Source of the DNA: Candidatus Pacearchaeota archaeon
Lineage (GTDB): Archaea; Nanobdellota; Nanobdellia; Pacearchaeales; GW2011-AR1
Direction of reading: 5' to 3'
DNA length: 50,771 nt
Assembly (NCBI GenBank): GCA_002688015.1
Contig: NZBT01000012.1
Span: 1-50,771 of the forward strand
Below the pieces are notes generated by a model. The model saw nothing but the letters and a program-made list of their open reading frames with translations, had not been told where the DNA came from and searched no databases. The position numbers and the translations under genes were made by a program. Shown one piece after another: positions 18,857 through 26,946 of this stretch. Within the stretch, counting starts at the first letter, position 1. Every line of letters begins with the position of its first letter.

Positions 18857-19162
18857 TTAATCTCCAGCCATCTCATATTTGGATTCTTCTTTATAGAATA
18901 TTTGTGTTGTGTAGAAAATGCAGTCTACGTCCTGTGTTATGGGTGCAGAAGATACAGGCGTTTCTCCTGGATCATGAGGTGATGTGTGTTTTTCTGTTGC
19001 TCTTGTAGATGTAATGCAAGGAGTTATTTTTTCTGGAGTTAAATCTGGATGTTTTTCAAAAAATGTGGCAGTTTTCGCTTCTAATTGTTCTGTTGCTTGA
19101 ATTCTTCCCATGTCATTATTTGGGAAAGTCGATGTGTGAATTACTTTTGATTTCATACCCAT
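18857..19162 (-). CDS. hypothetical protein
   Basis: 101-aa ORF, same orientation as its neighbours. Confidence 0.5.
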   Translation of the reverse strand: MGMKSKVIHTSTFPNNDMGRIQATEQLEAKTATFFEKHPDLTPEKITPCITSTRATEKHTSPHDPGETPVSSAPITQDVDCIFYTTQIFYKEESKYEMAGD

Positions 19163-19170
19163 TTTAGAAA

Positions 19171-19668
19171 TTATCTCCAGTTGTAATAACCGATGTATCT
19201 TGGTTTATAATAATAATCGTATCCGTATTTGTTTCCTGATCCATAACGATCATATGTGTATGAAGGGCGATAATTCCAGGAGTTATAATTTTTATCATAA
19301 GGATAGTAACCATTATAATCTGTATACATGTGTTCTGGATAATTTGATCCGTAGTAGTATCTATTTCCTAAGTTAGAATATCCAGAATAGCCTGATCTGA
19401 AATCAGGAGATTGTGTAGTTGTCTTTACATATCTTGTTGTTTTTGCATATCCTCCGCCTCCAAGATAAATTGTATCTGTTTCTTTATCGTAGTTTGTTGT
19501 TTTACTGTATGAAGGACCGTAAGGACTGTCTTTGGTAACTGTTTTTGTGTATGTTGTTCTTTTGTATCCATCACTGTAACTGTTATAACCATATGCTGAA
19601 GCTATTGATGTTATGAGCAGAATTGTAAATAGGGAAAGTACTGCAAGCAATAGAATATTTTTTCTCAT
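19171..19668 (-). CDS. secreted Tyr/Gly/Asn-rich low-complexity protein
   Basis: Signal peptide MRKNILLLAVLSLFTILLITSIASA; mature part dominated by Y/G/S/N/T. Confidence 0.7.
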   Translation of the reverse strand: MRKNILLLAVLSLFTILLITSIASAYGYNSYSDGYKRTTYTKTVTKDSPYGPSYSKTTNYDKETDTIYLGGGGYAKTTRYVKTTTQSPDFRSGYSGYSNLGNRYYYGSNYPEHMYTDYNGYYPYDKNYNSWNYRPSYTYDRYGSGNKYGYDYYYKPRYIGYYNWR

Positions 19669-19783
19669 GGTTTCATTAGATAAAAGTAGTATATAAAATT
19701 TATTGGGAGTTTTTTATCTTTTTGAGTGATAACATTTTGATGAGTAGATAAACTTAAAAAGCAAAATTAACAAGTAGATTTAT

Positions 19784-19800
19784 GCCCTGGTAGTTTAGTG
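19784..19800 (+). repeat. 5' fragment of tRNA-Asp (17 nt)
   Basis: GCCCTGGTAGTTTAGTG is identical to nt 1-17 of the intact tRNA-Asp at 20606; TATA-like AACTTAAAAAG lies ~25-30 nt upstream. Confidence 0.8.
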
Positions 19801-19816
19801 TGCCAACTTAAAAAAC

Positions 19817-20422
19817 TCAATATAAATTCCAATTAGAAATTTTATCTGAATATCCAATTATTACGTTTAAACCTTTTTTGATTAATCTTGGTTCATAAAG
19901 ATAAGCAGTTAATCTAGCATGTCCTTCTAGCACAACTTTTCTTGCCCTCTTATTCTTTGCAACTAATATAATCAATGGAATTTTCTTGTTTATTTTAATT
20001 ACCTTAACGATTTCATCAAAATTCTCCCAGTCTGCTTTTTTTATTTTCACACCGGATTTGATGTTTTTAACAGCGTCTTCTGGTTTTCTACTGTTTTTGG
20101 TAATCTTATTCCAATAATCCCAATTTATATATTTGATTTTTTTCAATTCCTTTTCGTTTAAGAACACCAGTTCCCATTTAATATCTGTAGGAAAGTTATG
20201 GAATATTCTTTCATTCGGGTATCCTCTGACTTCTCCAAGTAATTTTTTTCTATATTTGTTGTCTTTAACAATATCAAAATTCGGTTTGATAATTATCTCT
20301 TTTGTTTTTTTATCTCTTTTCAAGGCCTTTTTAATTCTTTTAGAAAATCTTGGTGAATCTATTTCGGCTCTTAAGAATTCCCCAATCATGATATTTTTAG
20401 TTATTTTTTTTATTAGTTTCAT
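19817..20422 (-). CDS. hypothetical protein with ParB-like features
   Basis: IPLIILVAKNKRARKVVLEGHARLTAYLYEP resembles the ParB GHxRxxA motif. Confidence 0.6.
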   Translation of the reverse strand: MKLIKKITKNIMIGEFLRAEIDSPRFSKRIKKALKRDKKTKEIIIKPNFDIVKDNKYRKKLLGEVRGYPNERIFHNFPTDIKWELVFLNEKELKKIKYINWDYWNKITKNSRKPEDAVKNIKSGVKIKKADWENFDEIVKVIKINKKIPLIILVAKNKRARKVVLEGHARLTAYLYEPRLIKKGLNVIIGYSDKISNWNLY

Positions 20423-20605
20423 TTCTTCCTCTTTTTAATCCAATGTAAAAGAAAAAAAGATATATAAAGCTAATTAAGGTTTCAAGAATAATATGTTCTT
20501 GAGTGAGAATGCTGGAACACAAAGATTTTAAAAGGCTTTTACGAATCCTATATTAGAGCTTAATAGAGAGGAATTATAACACTCTAAGAAGTTCACAAAT
20601 ACCAA

Positions 20606-20677
20606 GCCCTGGTAGTTTAGTGGCTAGAACACGGCCCTGTCGCGGCCGAGGTCCGAGTTCGATTCTCGGTCAGGGCG
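20606..20677 (+). tRNA. tRNA-Asp(GTC)
   Basis: Acceptor GCCCTGG/TCAGGGC, anticodon arm CGGCC-CTGTCGC-GGCCG (GTC), T arm CCGAG-TTCGATT-CTCGG, discriminator G. Confidence 0.95.
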
Positions 20678-20740
20678 TATTGTTTCTTTGGAGTGGTAAC
20701 AAATCAAAAGGTTTAAAAGTGATGTATTTGTAAAAAATTT

Positions 20741-21301
20741 ATGGAATTTGAATATGATCAAGAAGGGATATATAAACCTTTAAATCAGCTTTGTGATTTA
20801 AGAGTTGAATGTCCAGAGGAAGCTAGTCTGTTGTATTCTAGATTGAAAGAATCCCCATTAACAATAAGGCATTTGGTTGGTGATGAAATATCTGACCTTC
20901 CTAAACCCCATTTGGCTTGGTTTTCTGATCCTAATGTTTTTATGCAGGGATTTTCAGAGAGCGGTCTTACTGGCAATCTTGATTGTTTAATGTCTCCTAT
21001 TAACCCAATTGAGATTATGGTTGATTATGCAGAATGTGATCTTTCTTTGTATAGTTTTAATTCAGAAAGATGTAAAGGTTCGAAGGTTCCAGAATTTATT
21101 AGATATTTTGATAATGATTATGTTGTATTAAGATCTAAAGTAGGCACATTCTCATGCTTCAGTGAAAATGTTGGTTTACATGTTTTTTATCCAGATCATA
21201 ATAACATTCCAAGAGCAATTAGATTCTTTGGCGCAGAAAATTTACTGGACACTAAAGCTTATTTTATTAATGCTGAAGGGTCGGAAGAATATTTTAAATA
21301 A
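20741..21301 (+). CDS. hypothetical protein between intact tRNA-Asp and its 3' fragment
   Basis: 186-aa ORF with own GGTTTAAAAG promoter. Confidence 0.65.
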   Translation: MEFEYDQEGIYKPLNQLCDLRVECPEEASLLYSRLKESPLTIRHLVGDEISDLPKPHLAWFSDPNVFMQGFSESGLTGNLDCLMSPINPIEIMVDYAECDLSLYSFNSERCKGSKVPEFIRYFDNDYVVLRSKVGTFSCFSENVGLHVFYPDHNNIPRAIRFFGAENLLDTKAYFINAEGSEEYFK

Positions 21302-21331
21302 GATCTCCTTAAAAGTGCTACGCCCCGTTAC

Positions 21332-21347
21332 TCTCGGTCAGGGCGTA
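21332..21347 (+). repeat. tRNA-Asp 3'-end fragment, copy 1 (TCTCGGTCAGGGCGTA)
   Basis: 16-nt identity to 20664-20679. Confidence 0.85.
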
Positions 21348-21350
21348 CTT

Positions 21351-21385
21351 AGAGAATCGAATAATTTAAATAAGTAACATTCTCT
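21351..21385. repeat. inverted repeat AGAGAAT...ATTCTCT
   Basis: Perfect 7-bp arms between the two tRNA 3' fragments. Confidence 0.5.
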
Positions 21386-21392
21386 ACACGCA

Positions 21393-21406
21393 CTCGGTCA
21401 GGGCGT
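21393..21406 (+). repeat. tRNA-Asp 3'-end fragment, copy 2 (CTCGGTCAGGGCGT)
   Basis: 14-nt identity to the tRNA-Asp 3' end, 60 nt after copy 1. Confidence 0.8.
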
Positions 21407-21410
21407 TATA

Positions 21411-22229
21411 TTAAAATCTCATTTGTACGAAAGTTTTAGCATTACTATACCCTGTTCGGCGTTGAAGTTCTTTTTCACAAGCATTTTTTTTACTATTAAA
21501 TGTGTCTCCAATATTTCCAATAGGGTAGTTTTCTATTTTTGTTCCATATTCAAGGATTTGTTCAGCTATCATTATTAGTTCTTCTTCAAATGCTTGGAGA
21601 TCTAGCTGTGAGAAAGAATACTCTTTTGGTGTGTTGAGTTTTAGATAGTGGAAAACTGTCTTTTGAGGGATTAGGGAAGTCTTCTTATTAATAAGATAAT
21701 TGTAAAATAGTGCTTGCCTTTCGAAATCCTTAGATTGATTTACATTATTACTTGTTTTGTAATCTATTATTACATTTTCATTGCTTGACTTTTCTATTGC
21801 TTGGAGATCGATAATTCCCTTTATTCCTATTTTCATGTATTCATTTTCTATTAATGGGAATTGTATCATCTCTTCACAAACATGGTTTTCATGTAAATCC
21901 ACGATTTGTAATCCTTTGATTAGAGCCAGAAGATAATCTTGAGGATTTAGCAGTTCTCCTTTGATATCTTTATGATAGTTTAGATTTTTCTTTTCCCATT
22001 CAGTTAGTAGGAGAAGATATGCTTCATCCTTTGTAATTTGGTTTTCCGCATATTTTTCTAGGCAGTCATGAACGATATTTCCTGAGAGGCCGTAGCACAC
22101 TGGGACTTTTGTGTCGTCTGGAACCTTTGCGATGTATGTTAGATAGAATAATAGTGGGCTCTGGAAGAAGGTATTTAGGGATGATGGAGAAAGATTAAAT
22201 CTAATTTTATCCTCTTTTTTTGGAAACAT
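21411..22229 (-). CDS. PD-(D/E)XK nuclease superfamily (RecB/Cas4-like) protein
   Basis: LSPSSLNTFFQSPLLFYLTYI N-terminal motif, IKGIIDLQAIEKSSNENVIIDYKTS core motif. Confidence 0.75.
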   Translation of the reverse strand: MFPKKEDKIRFNLSPSSLNTFFQSPLLFYLTYIAKVPDDTKVPVCYGLSGNIVHDCLEKYAENQITKDEAYLLLLTEWEKKNLNYHKDIKGELLNPQDYLLALIKGLQIVDLHENHVCEEMIQFPLIENEYMKIGIKGIIDLQAIEKSSNENVIIDYKTSNNVNQSKDFERQALFYNYLINKKTSLIPQKTVFHYLKLNTPKEYSFSQLDLQAFEEELIMIAEQILEYGTKIENYPIGNIGDTFNSKKNACEKELQRRTGYSNAKTFVQMRF

Positions 22230-22364
22230 TTCTGTTTGAAAGTTTAAGAGGTTAAATAGTTTTACCTGTTTTTGGGAAAGGCACAGGTTTAAAAGGTGAT
22301 TTTGGAATCTACATATGAGAATTTGGGATTTGAGATTGAGAATTTAGAATTCTTGAAGGTTAAA

Positions 22365-23732
22365 ATGGATAAATTTAAAGAATTTGGCTTAAGCGAGAAA
22401 GTGTTGAGTGTACTTAGAGATATGAAGTTTGATACGCCTACAGATATTCAGAAGGAGACAATTCCCTTGATTTTAAAGGGAAAAGATGTTATTGGGAATG
22501 CTGCTACAGGAAGTGGGAAGACATTTGCATTTGTTTCTGGGATATTAGAAAAGACAGAACCATGGAAAGGTGTCCAGGCTTTGGTTTTAACACCTACAAG
22601 AGAATTAGCAGACCAAATATTTAGAGTAACAAAGGAGTTTTCAAAGAATTTTGATTTAAGAAGTATTGAGATTTATGGAGGGGTTAATATAAGAACACAG
22701 ATTTCTAAATTGAGGGATTGCGAGATAGTTATTGGGACTCCTGGGAGAATCCTTGACTTGTTAAAGAGAAGAAATCTTGATCTTTCAAGAGTAACGACTC
22801 TTGTTCTTGATGAAGCAGATAGAATGGTTGATATGGGATTTATTGATGATGTTGAGAAAATAATCTCTTATTGTCCTAAGGAGAGACAGACATTGCTTTT
22901 TTCAGCTACAACATCAAGTAGAGTTAAAAATATAGAAAAGAAGCACTTGATAAATCCTGTAACTGTAACTGTTGATACTCAAGTAGATCCTTTAAAATTG
23001 AAACAAGTTTATTATGATGTTCCCATTTATTTGAAGTTTTCTTTGCTTGCACATTTATTGAGAAAAGAGAGGAAAGGGATTGTTATGGTATTTTGTAATA
23101 CAAGAAGAACTGTTGACATGGTTTCAAAGAGTTTAGGAAAAAATGGAATAAAGAATCATGCAATACATGGAGGTTTAGAACAGAATAGAAGAACAAAGAT
23201 AATTCAACAATTTCATGATAATGAGGCTGAAATTCTTGTTTGTACTAATGTGGCAGCTAGAGGATTGGATATAAAGGGAGTTACACACGTCTATAATTAT
23301 GATTCTCCTGCAGATTCTGAAGAATATATACATAGAATTGGAAGAACTGCTAGGGCGGGGAAGAATGGAGAAGCAATTAGTCTAATTTCACATACAGATT
23401 ACGCTAATTTTAATGATGTGGTTAATAAAAATGAAGTTAATGTTGAGAAGATGGAATTGCCAGTTATAGAGAAATTACATGTAGATATTCAGAAGAGAGG
23501 ACCTAGTAGAGATTCTAGAGGGAGAGGACGTGGGGGAAGCAGATATGGGGGAAATAGAGGAAGTGAATCAAGAGGAAGAGAGAATAAGGGTGGAAGTGAT
23601 AATCGACCAAGTGGGGGAGATAGAAGAAGAGGAAGTAGATTCGGAGGAAATAGGAGGCGTAGTTCAAGTGGAGGAAGTAGAGGACGTTCAGGCGGAAGAA
23701 GAGATAGTGGGTCTAGAAGAAGAAGGTATTGA
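22365..23732 (+). CDS. DEAD-box RNA helicase with RGG-rich C-terminal tail
   Basis: ATGSGKT, TPTRELADQ, VLDEADRMVD, SATT, HRIGRTARAG motifs; tail of RG/GG repeats. Confidence 0.95.
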   Translation: MDKFKEFGLSEKVLSVLRDMKFDTPTDIQKETIPLILKGKDVIGNAATGSGKTFAFVSGILEKTEPWKGVQALVLTPTRELADQIFRVTKEFSKNFDLRSIEIYGGVNIRTQISKLRDCEIVIGTPGRILDLLKRRNLDLSRVTTLVLDEADRMVDMGFIDDVEKIISYCPKERQTLLFSATTSSRVKNIEKKHLINPVTVTVDTQVDPLKLKQVYYDVPIYLKFSLLAHLLRKERKGIVMVFCNTRRTVDMVSKSLGKNGIKNHAIHGGLEQNRRTKIIQQFHDNEAEILVCTNVAARGLDIKGVTHVYNYDSPADSEEYIHRIGRTARAGKNGEAISLISHTDYANFNDVVNKNEVNVEKMELPVIEKLHVDIQKRGPSRDSRGRGRGGSRYGGNRGSESRGRENKGGSDNRPSGGDRRRGSRFGGNRRRSSSGGSRGRSGGRRDSGSRRRRY

Positions 23733-23781
23733 ATTATTAATTACTAAGAGCCTTTTTAAATCGGTTTTTGTTTGATATTCT

Positions 23782-24621
23782 ATGAGAGTAAGACATGATT
23801 TTTCAGCTAGGAAGGGTAAGACAAGAAAGTCTCCAGATAGGAATGATCATAATGTTAAGTTTCCTGTTGCAGTTAGGGATATGATAAGAACATGTGACAT
23901 TTTATTAGAAGTTCTTGATGCAAGGGAGATTGAAAGGACAAGAAATAGGGAGATTGAAAAGCTTGTTACTGATAGTGGGAAAAAGTTAATTTTAATATTG
24001 AATAAAGTTGATTTGGTTGACTTGAAAGAATTGAAGAAAGATTATGTTTTGAGTGACTTAGAACCTTATGTTTTGTTTTCAAGTAAAAATAAAATTGGGA
24101 AATCAAGATTAAGAGAGAAATTGAAGATTGAAGTTAAGAAATTGAAGTTGCGTGAACAGAAAGCGAGAGTGGGAATTATAGGATATCCAAATACTGGAAA
24201 AAGTACTTTGATTAATGCGTTGGCTGGAGGGGGGAAGGTTTCTACTTCTGCTGAATCTGGACATACGAGAGCTATACATAAAATAAGATTTAATAAAGAT
24301 ATTTTGATATTAGATACACCTGGAGTTATTCCAGATAAGGAATTTGAGGAAAGAAATATTTTTGATTCTAAAAAGCATTTTATTATTGGAGTTAAGACTT
24401 ATGATAAGGTTAAGGATCCGGATATGATTGTTATGGATTTTATGTCAAAACATAAAGGAAAATTACAGAAATTTTATGGAATAAAAGAAGATGATGTTGA
24501 GTTATTCATTGAAGCTATTGGGAAAAAATATAATTTTCTTAAGCAAAAGGGGAAAGTTGATACTGAGAGAGCTGCAAGATTTATTTTGAAGGATATTCAA
24601 GAAGGGAAAATTAAGAACTAG
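23782..24621 (+). CDS. circularly permuted GTPase (YlqF/NOG2-like)
   Basis: NKVDLV (G4) precedes GYPNTGKSTLINALAGGG (G1) and DTPGVIP (G3). Confidence 0.85.
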   Translation: MRVRHDFSARKGKTRKSPDRNDHNVKFPVAVRDMIRTCDILLEVLDAREIERTRNREIEKLVTDSGKKLILILNKVDLVDLKELKKDYVLSDLEPYVLFSSKNKIGKSRLREKLKIEVKKLKLREQKARVGIIGYPNTGKSTLINALAGGGKVSTSAESGHTRAIHKIRFNKDILILDTPGVIPDKEFEERNIFDSKKHFIIGVKTYDKVKDPDMIVMDFMSKHKGKLQKFYGIKEDDVELFIEAIGKKYNFLKQKGKVDTERAARFILKDIQEGKIKN

Positions 24622-24625
24622 TTAG

Positions 24626-24687
24626 AGAGTTATCACTAAGAATAAAATTAATTTAATTAGTAATTAAATAAAAAGGTTAGTAACTCT
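24626..24687. terminator. candidate bidirectional terminator between convergent genes
   Basis: Imperfect inverted repeat AGAGTTA(TCA)CTAA / TTAGTAACTCT flanking an AT-rich centre; overlaps the 3' end of the minus-strand gene. Confidence 0.3.
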
Positions 24688-25078
24688 TGTGTTTTGCAAA
24701 ACAGTCACGGCAATATACTGGCTTTCCTTGGGTTGGCTTGAAAGGAACTTCACATTCTTTCTTACATTCAGAACATACTGCTTTATGCATTTCTCTTGGG
24801 CCGTTGTTGAAGCCTCCTCCGCTTCCTCCACGATTTCCACCGCCGAATCTACTTCCGCCTGATCGGTTTCCTCCACGATTTCCACCAAAGCTTCTACCTC
24901 TTCCTCCGCCTTGTCCACCGCCAAATCTATTACCTCCTCTACTATTATCTCTAGATTGGTTTCCTCCAGATCTAAAACCTCCGGATCTGCCTCTTCCTTC
25001 ACCTGATCCTCCTGATCGGTTTCCGCCTCCAGATCTTCCACGATTTCCGCCACCTCTGCCTCTACTTTCTTGATTCAT
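24677..25078 (-). CDS. RGG-rich protein with CxxC-x17-CxxC zinc-binding domain
   Basis: GGNRGRSGG-type repeats then MHKAVCSECKKECEVPFKPTQGKPVYCRDCFAKHKSY. Confidence 0.85.
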   Translation of the reverse strand: MNQESRGRGGGNRGRSGGGNRSGGSGEGRGRSGGFRSGGNQSRDNSRGGNRFGGGQGGGRGRSFGGNRGGNRSGGSRFGGGNRGGSGGGFNNGPREMHKAVCSECKKECEVPFKPTQGKPVYCRDCFAKHKSY

Positions 25079-25275
25079 CTTCTACCTCCTACTGTCTTGT
25101 TTATGAATGTTACATTTTTACAAGAATTGCACTTGTAAAAATTAGCTGTTATTCCACCTGACTTTTTACCAAAAGGATGATTCGTTCTAGAAGAAAGCTT
25201 TGCTCTACTACCACAGGAGCAACTAATGGTTTTCTCTCTTGTATTCCTTCCTCTAAAATTTCTATTGAATGCCAT
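25075..25275 (-). CDS. small zinc-ribbon-like protein
   Basis: SCSCGSRAKL...YKCNSCKNVTF; start and stop overlap with the RGG gene. Confidence 0.65.
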   Translation of the reverse strand: MAFNRNFRGRNTREKTISCSCGSRAKLSSRTNHPFGKKSGGITANFYKCNSCKNVTFINKTVGGRR

Positions 25276-25369
25276 GTTATATTGGCTTCAGATTTATTTG
25301 CTTTATAAAGGTTTGTGATGATTGGGAAGAAAGGGAAGGTTTAAGTCATTATTTTAACTCTTATTTAGT

Positions 25370-25588
25370 ATGAGTTGGGATGATTGGAGTCTTAAAAAGA
25401 AGATTGTTGGAGGATCAATTGCTTTTATTATAGCGTATATTCTGACAATTCCTATAAGAGATTATAGTTCTTTGGGGATGAGTGAGCCAACGTTAGGGAA
25501 TCATTTGACGTTAATTGTTGCTGGGATTGTGGTTTATATAATTCTTCTTGTGATATTCAATGCTTTGTGGAATAAGATAAAGAATTAG
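25370..25588 (+). CDS. small two-TM membrane protein
   Basis: Two hydrophobic helices (IVGGSIAFIIAYILTI; LTLIVAGIVVYIILLVIF). Confidence 0.65.
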   Translation: MSWDDWSLKKKIVGGSIAFIIAYILTIPIRDYSSLGMSEPTLGNHLTLIVAGIVVYIILLVIFNALWNKIKN

Positions 25589-25640
25589 GGATTTTGGAAG
25601 ATTTCAATATATTTATTAATTAGGTGATTTTTCTTTAGAT

Positions 25641-26891
25641 ATGGGATTTATTGATAAGGTAAAGGGTTTTTTTAGCGATGAAGTTTCGGAGAATGGAAAG
25701 GTTGATGAAGAGATTGAGAAGGAAGTAATAAATCTTGAAAATTTACCTCAAGTCTTGGATAGGAAGAAGAAAGAGGTAGATAAATTAATTCAAGGGAAGG
25801 ACGAAGAGATACATGGGGAAATGTTTGATGTATTAAATAAACTTGAAGGAGATTTGAATGTCTTATCTAATGTGGATTTGGCTGATAAAAAAGCTAATGA
25901 GAGGTTGAAACAGATGTCTGATTTAGGAAGAAGAGATTACTTAGTTTCTGTAAATGCGTTATTAGAGATATTGAGAAATAAGGAGAATGGGATCAATGAT
26001 TTATATGCTGAGATGAACAAATTTATGGAAACTTCTGTGAAAAGTTATCATAAAGCAACTTTGCTTATTGGAAAGGAGATGGGTGTTGTGTTTAAGGACA
26101 TTGGAGAGATAAAAAGGATTTTAGAGGAGTTTTCAAAAAATAATGCAGATTTGTTTTCTAAGAAAGAGAATATTAATGATTTATTAAGTATATATGATAG
26201 AAAACTTCAGAATGAGGAAGAAAAATCAAAAATTTTAGAAGAGGTAGAAGATGCTAAGAAAATTTCTAAAAATTATGAATCTGATTTAAGCAAAATTGAT
26301 AATGAAATAAAAGTTGCGGAATCAGACGTTGAATACAAAAAGGAGAAGGAATACAGGTCTAATAAAGAGAAAAAAGAAATTGAATTGACTTCAATTCAGG
26401 CAGAAATTAATGGATTATTAGATGGAAGAATTCTTGAAAAATATGTGTATTTGGAGAAAGATACGGAGAATGGTAAAATTGCTAAGGGATATGTTGAAGA
26501 TTCTGTTAGTAAACTTATCTCTGATGAGAATTTGCAGATAATGAATGTTTTAAATGATATTAAGAATAAAGTTAGAAATAATGTATTAAATGTGAAAGAG
26601 CCCGATAAGATAATAAAAAAAATAGATATCCCTAAGAATGTCTTTTTAGAATTTAGAAGTAATGTTTTACAGTTAAATAAGGAAATTGAGGAGATAGATA
26701 GGGAAACAAAGAGTTTGCAATCAAAACTTCCTGATATACCTAAGATTCTTAGAGAAAAAGTAAGGATCGAAGATAAGATTAAAGAAAATTCTAAGAATGT
26801 TGCCTTTTTGAATAAAAAACATAAGGAGAATGAGGAGATGATCTCCAATTTCAATTCTAAATTGGTTTCTATGATTGATGAAATTCGATAG
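25641..26891 (+). CDS. coiled-coil protein
   Basis: 416-aa Lys/Glu-rich predicted coiled coil, no TM. Confidence 0.7.
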   Translation: MGFIDKVKGFFSDEVSENGKVDEEIEKEVINLENLPQVLDRKKKEVDKLIQGKDEEIHGEMFDVLNKLEGDLNVLSNVDLADKKANERLKQMSDLGRRDYLVSVNALLEILRNKENGINDLYAEMNKFMETSVKSYHKATLLIGKEMGVVFKDIGEIKRILEEFSKNNADLFSKKENINDLLSIYDRKLQNEEEKSKILEEVEDAKKISKNYESDLSKIDNEIKVAESDVEYKKEKEYRSNKEKKEIELTSIQAEINGLLDGRILEKYVYLEKDTENGKIAKGYVEDSVSKLISDENLQIMNVLNDIKNKVRNNVLNVKEPDKIIKKIDIPKNVFLEFRSNVLQLNKEIEEIDRETKSLQSKLPDIPKILREKVRIEDKIKENSKNVAFLNKKHKENEEMISNFNSKLVSMIDEIR

Positions 26892-26946
26892 ATATGGGTT
26901 CTCTGGCATGAGAAAGAATTTATAGTTTCTTTGTTCAATTAAGGGG

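Noticed and set aside
19784-21406. Split tRNA-Asp assembled in trans (as in Nanoarchaeum)
   Set aside because: A complete tRNA-Asp is present at 20606, and the fragments are too short (17, 16 and 14 nt) to make halves.
21411-22229. PD-(D/E)XK protein as Cas4
   Set aside because: Lacks the C-terminal cysteine cluster expected for Cas4, and no CRISPR or other cas genes are nearby.
23530-23775. Glu-rich ORF overlapping the helicase tail
   Set aside because: Shadow frame of the RGG tail.
24664-25073. Overlapping Pro-rich and Glu/Val-rich ORFs (24664-25053 minus, 24687-25073 plus)
   Set aside because: Shadow frames of the repetitive RGG gene; composition is an artefact of the GGN repeats.
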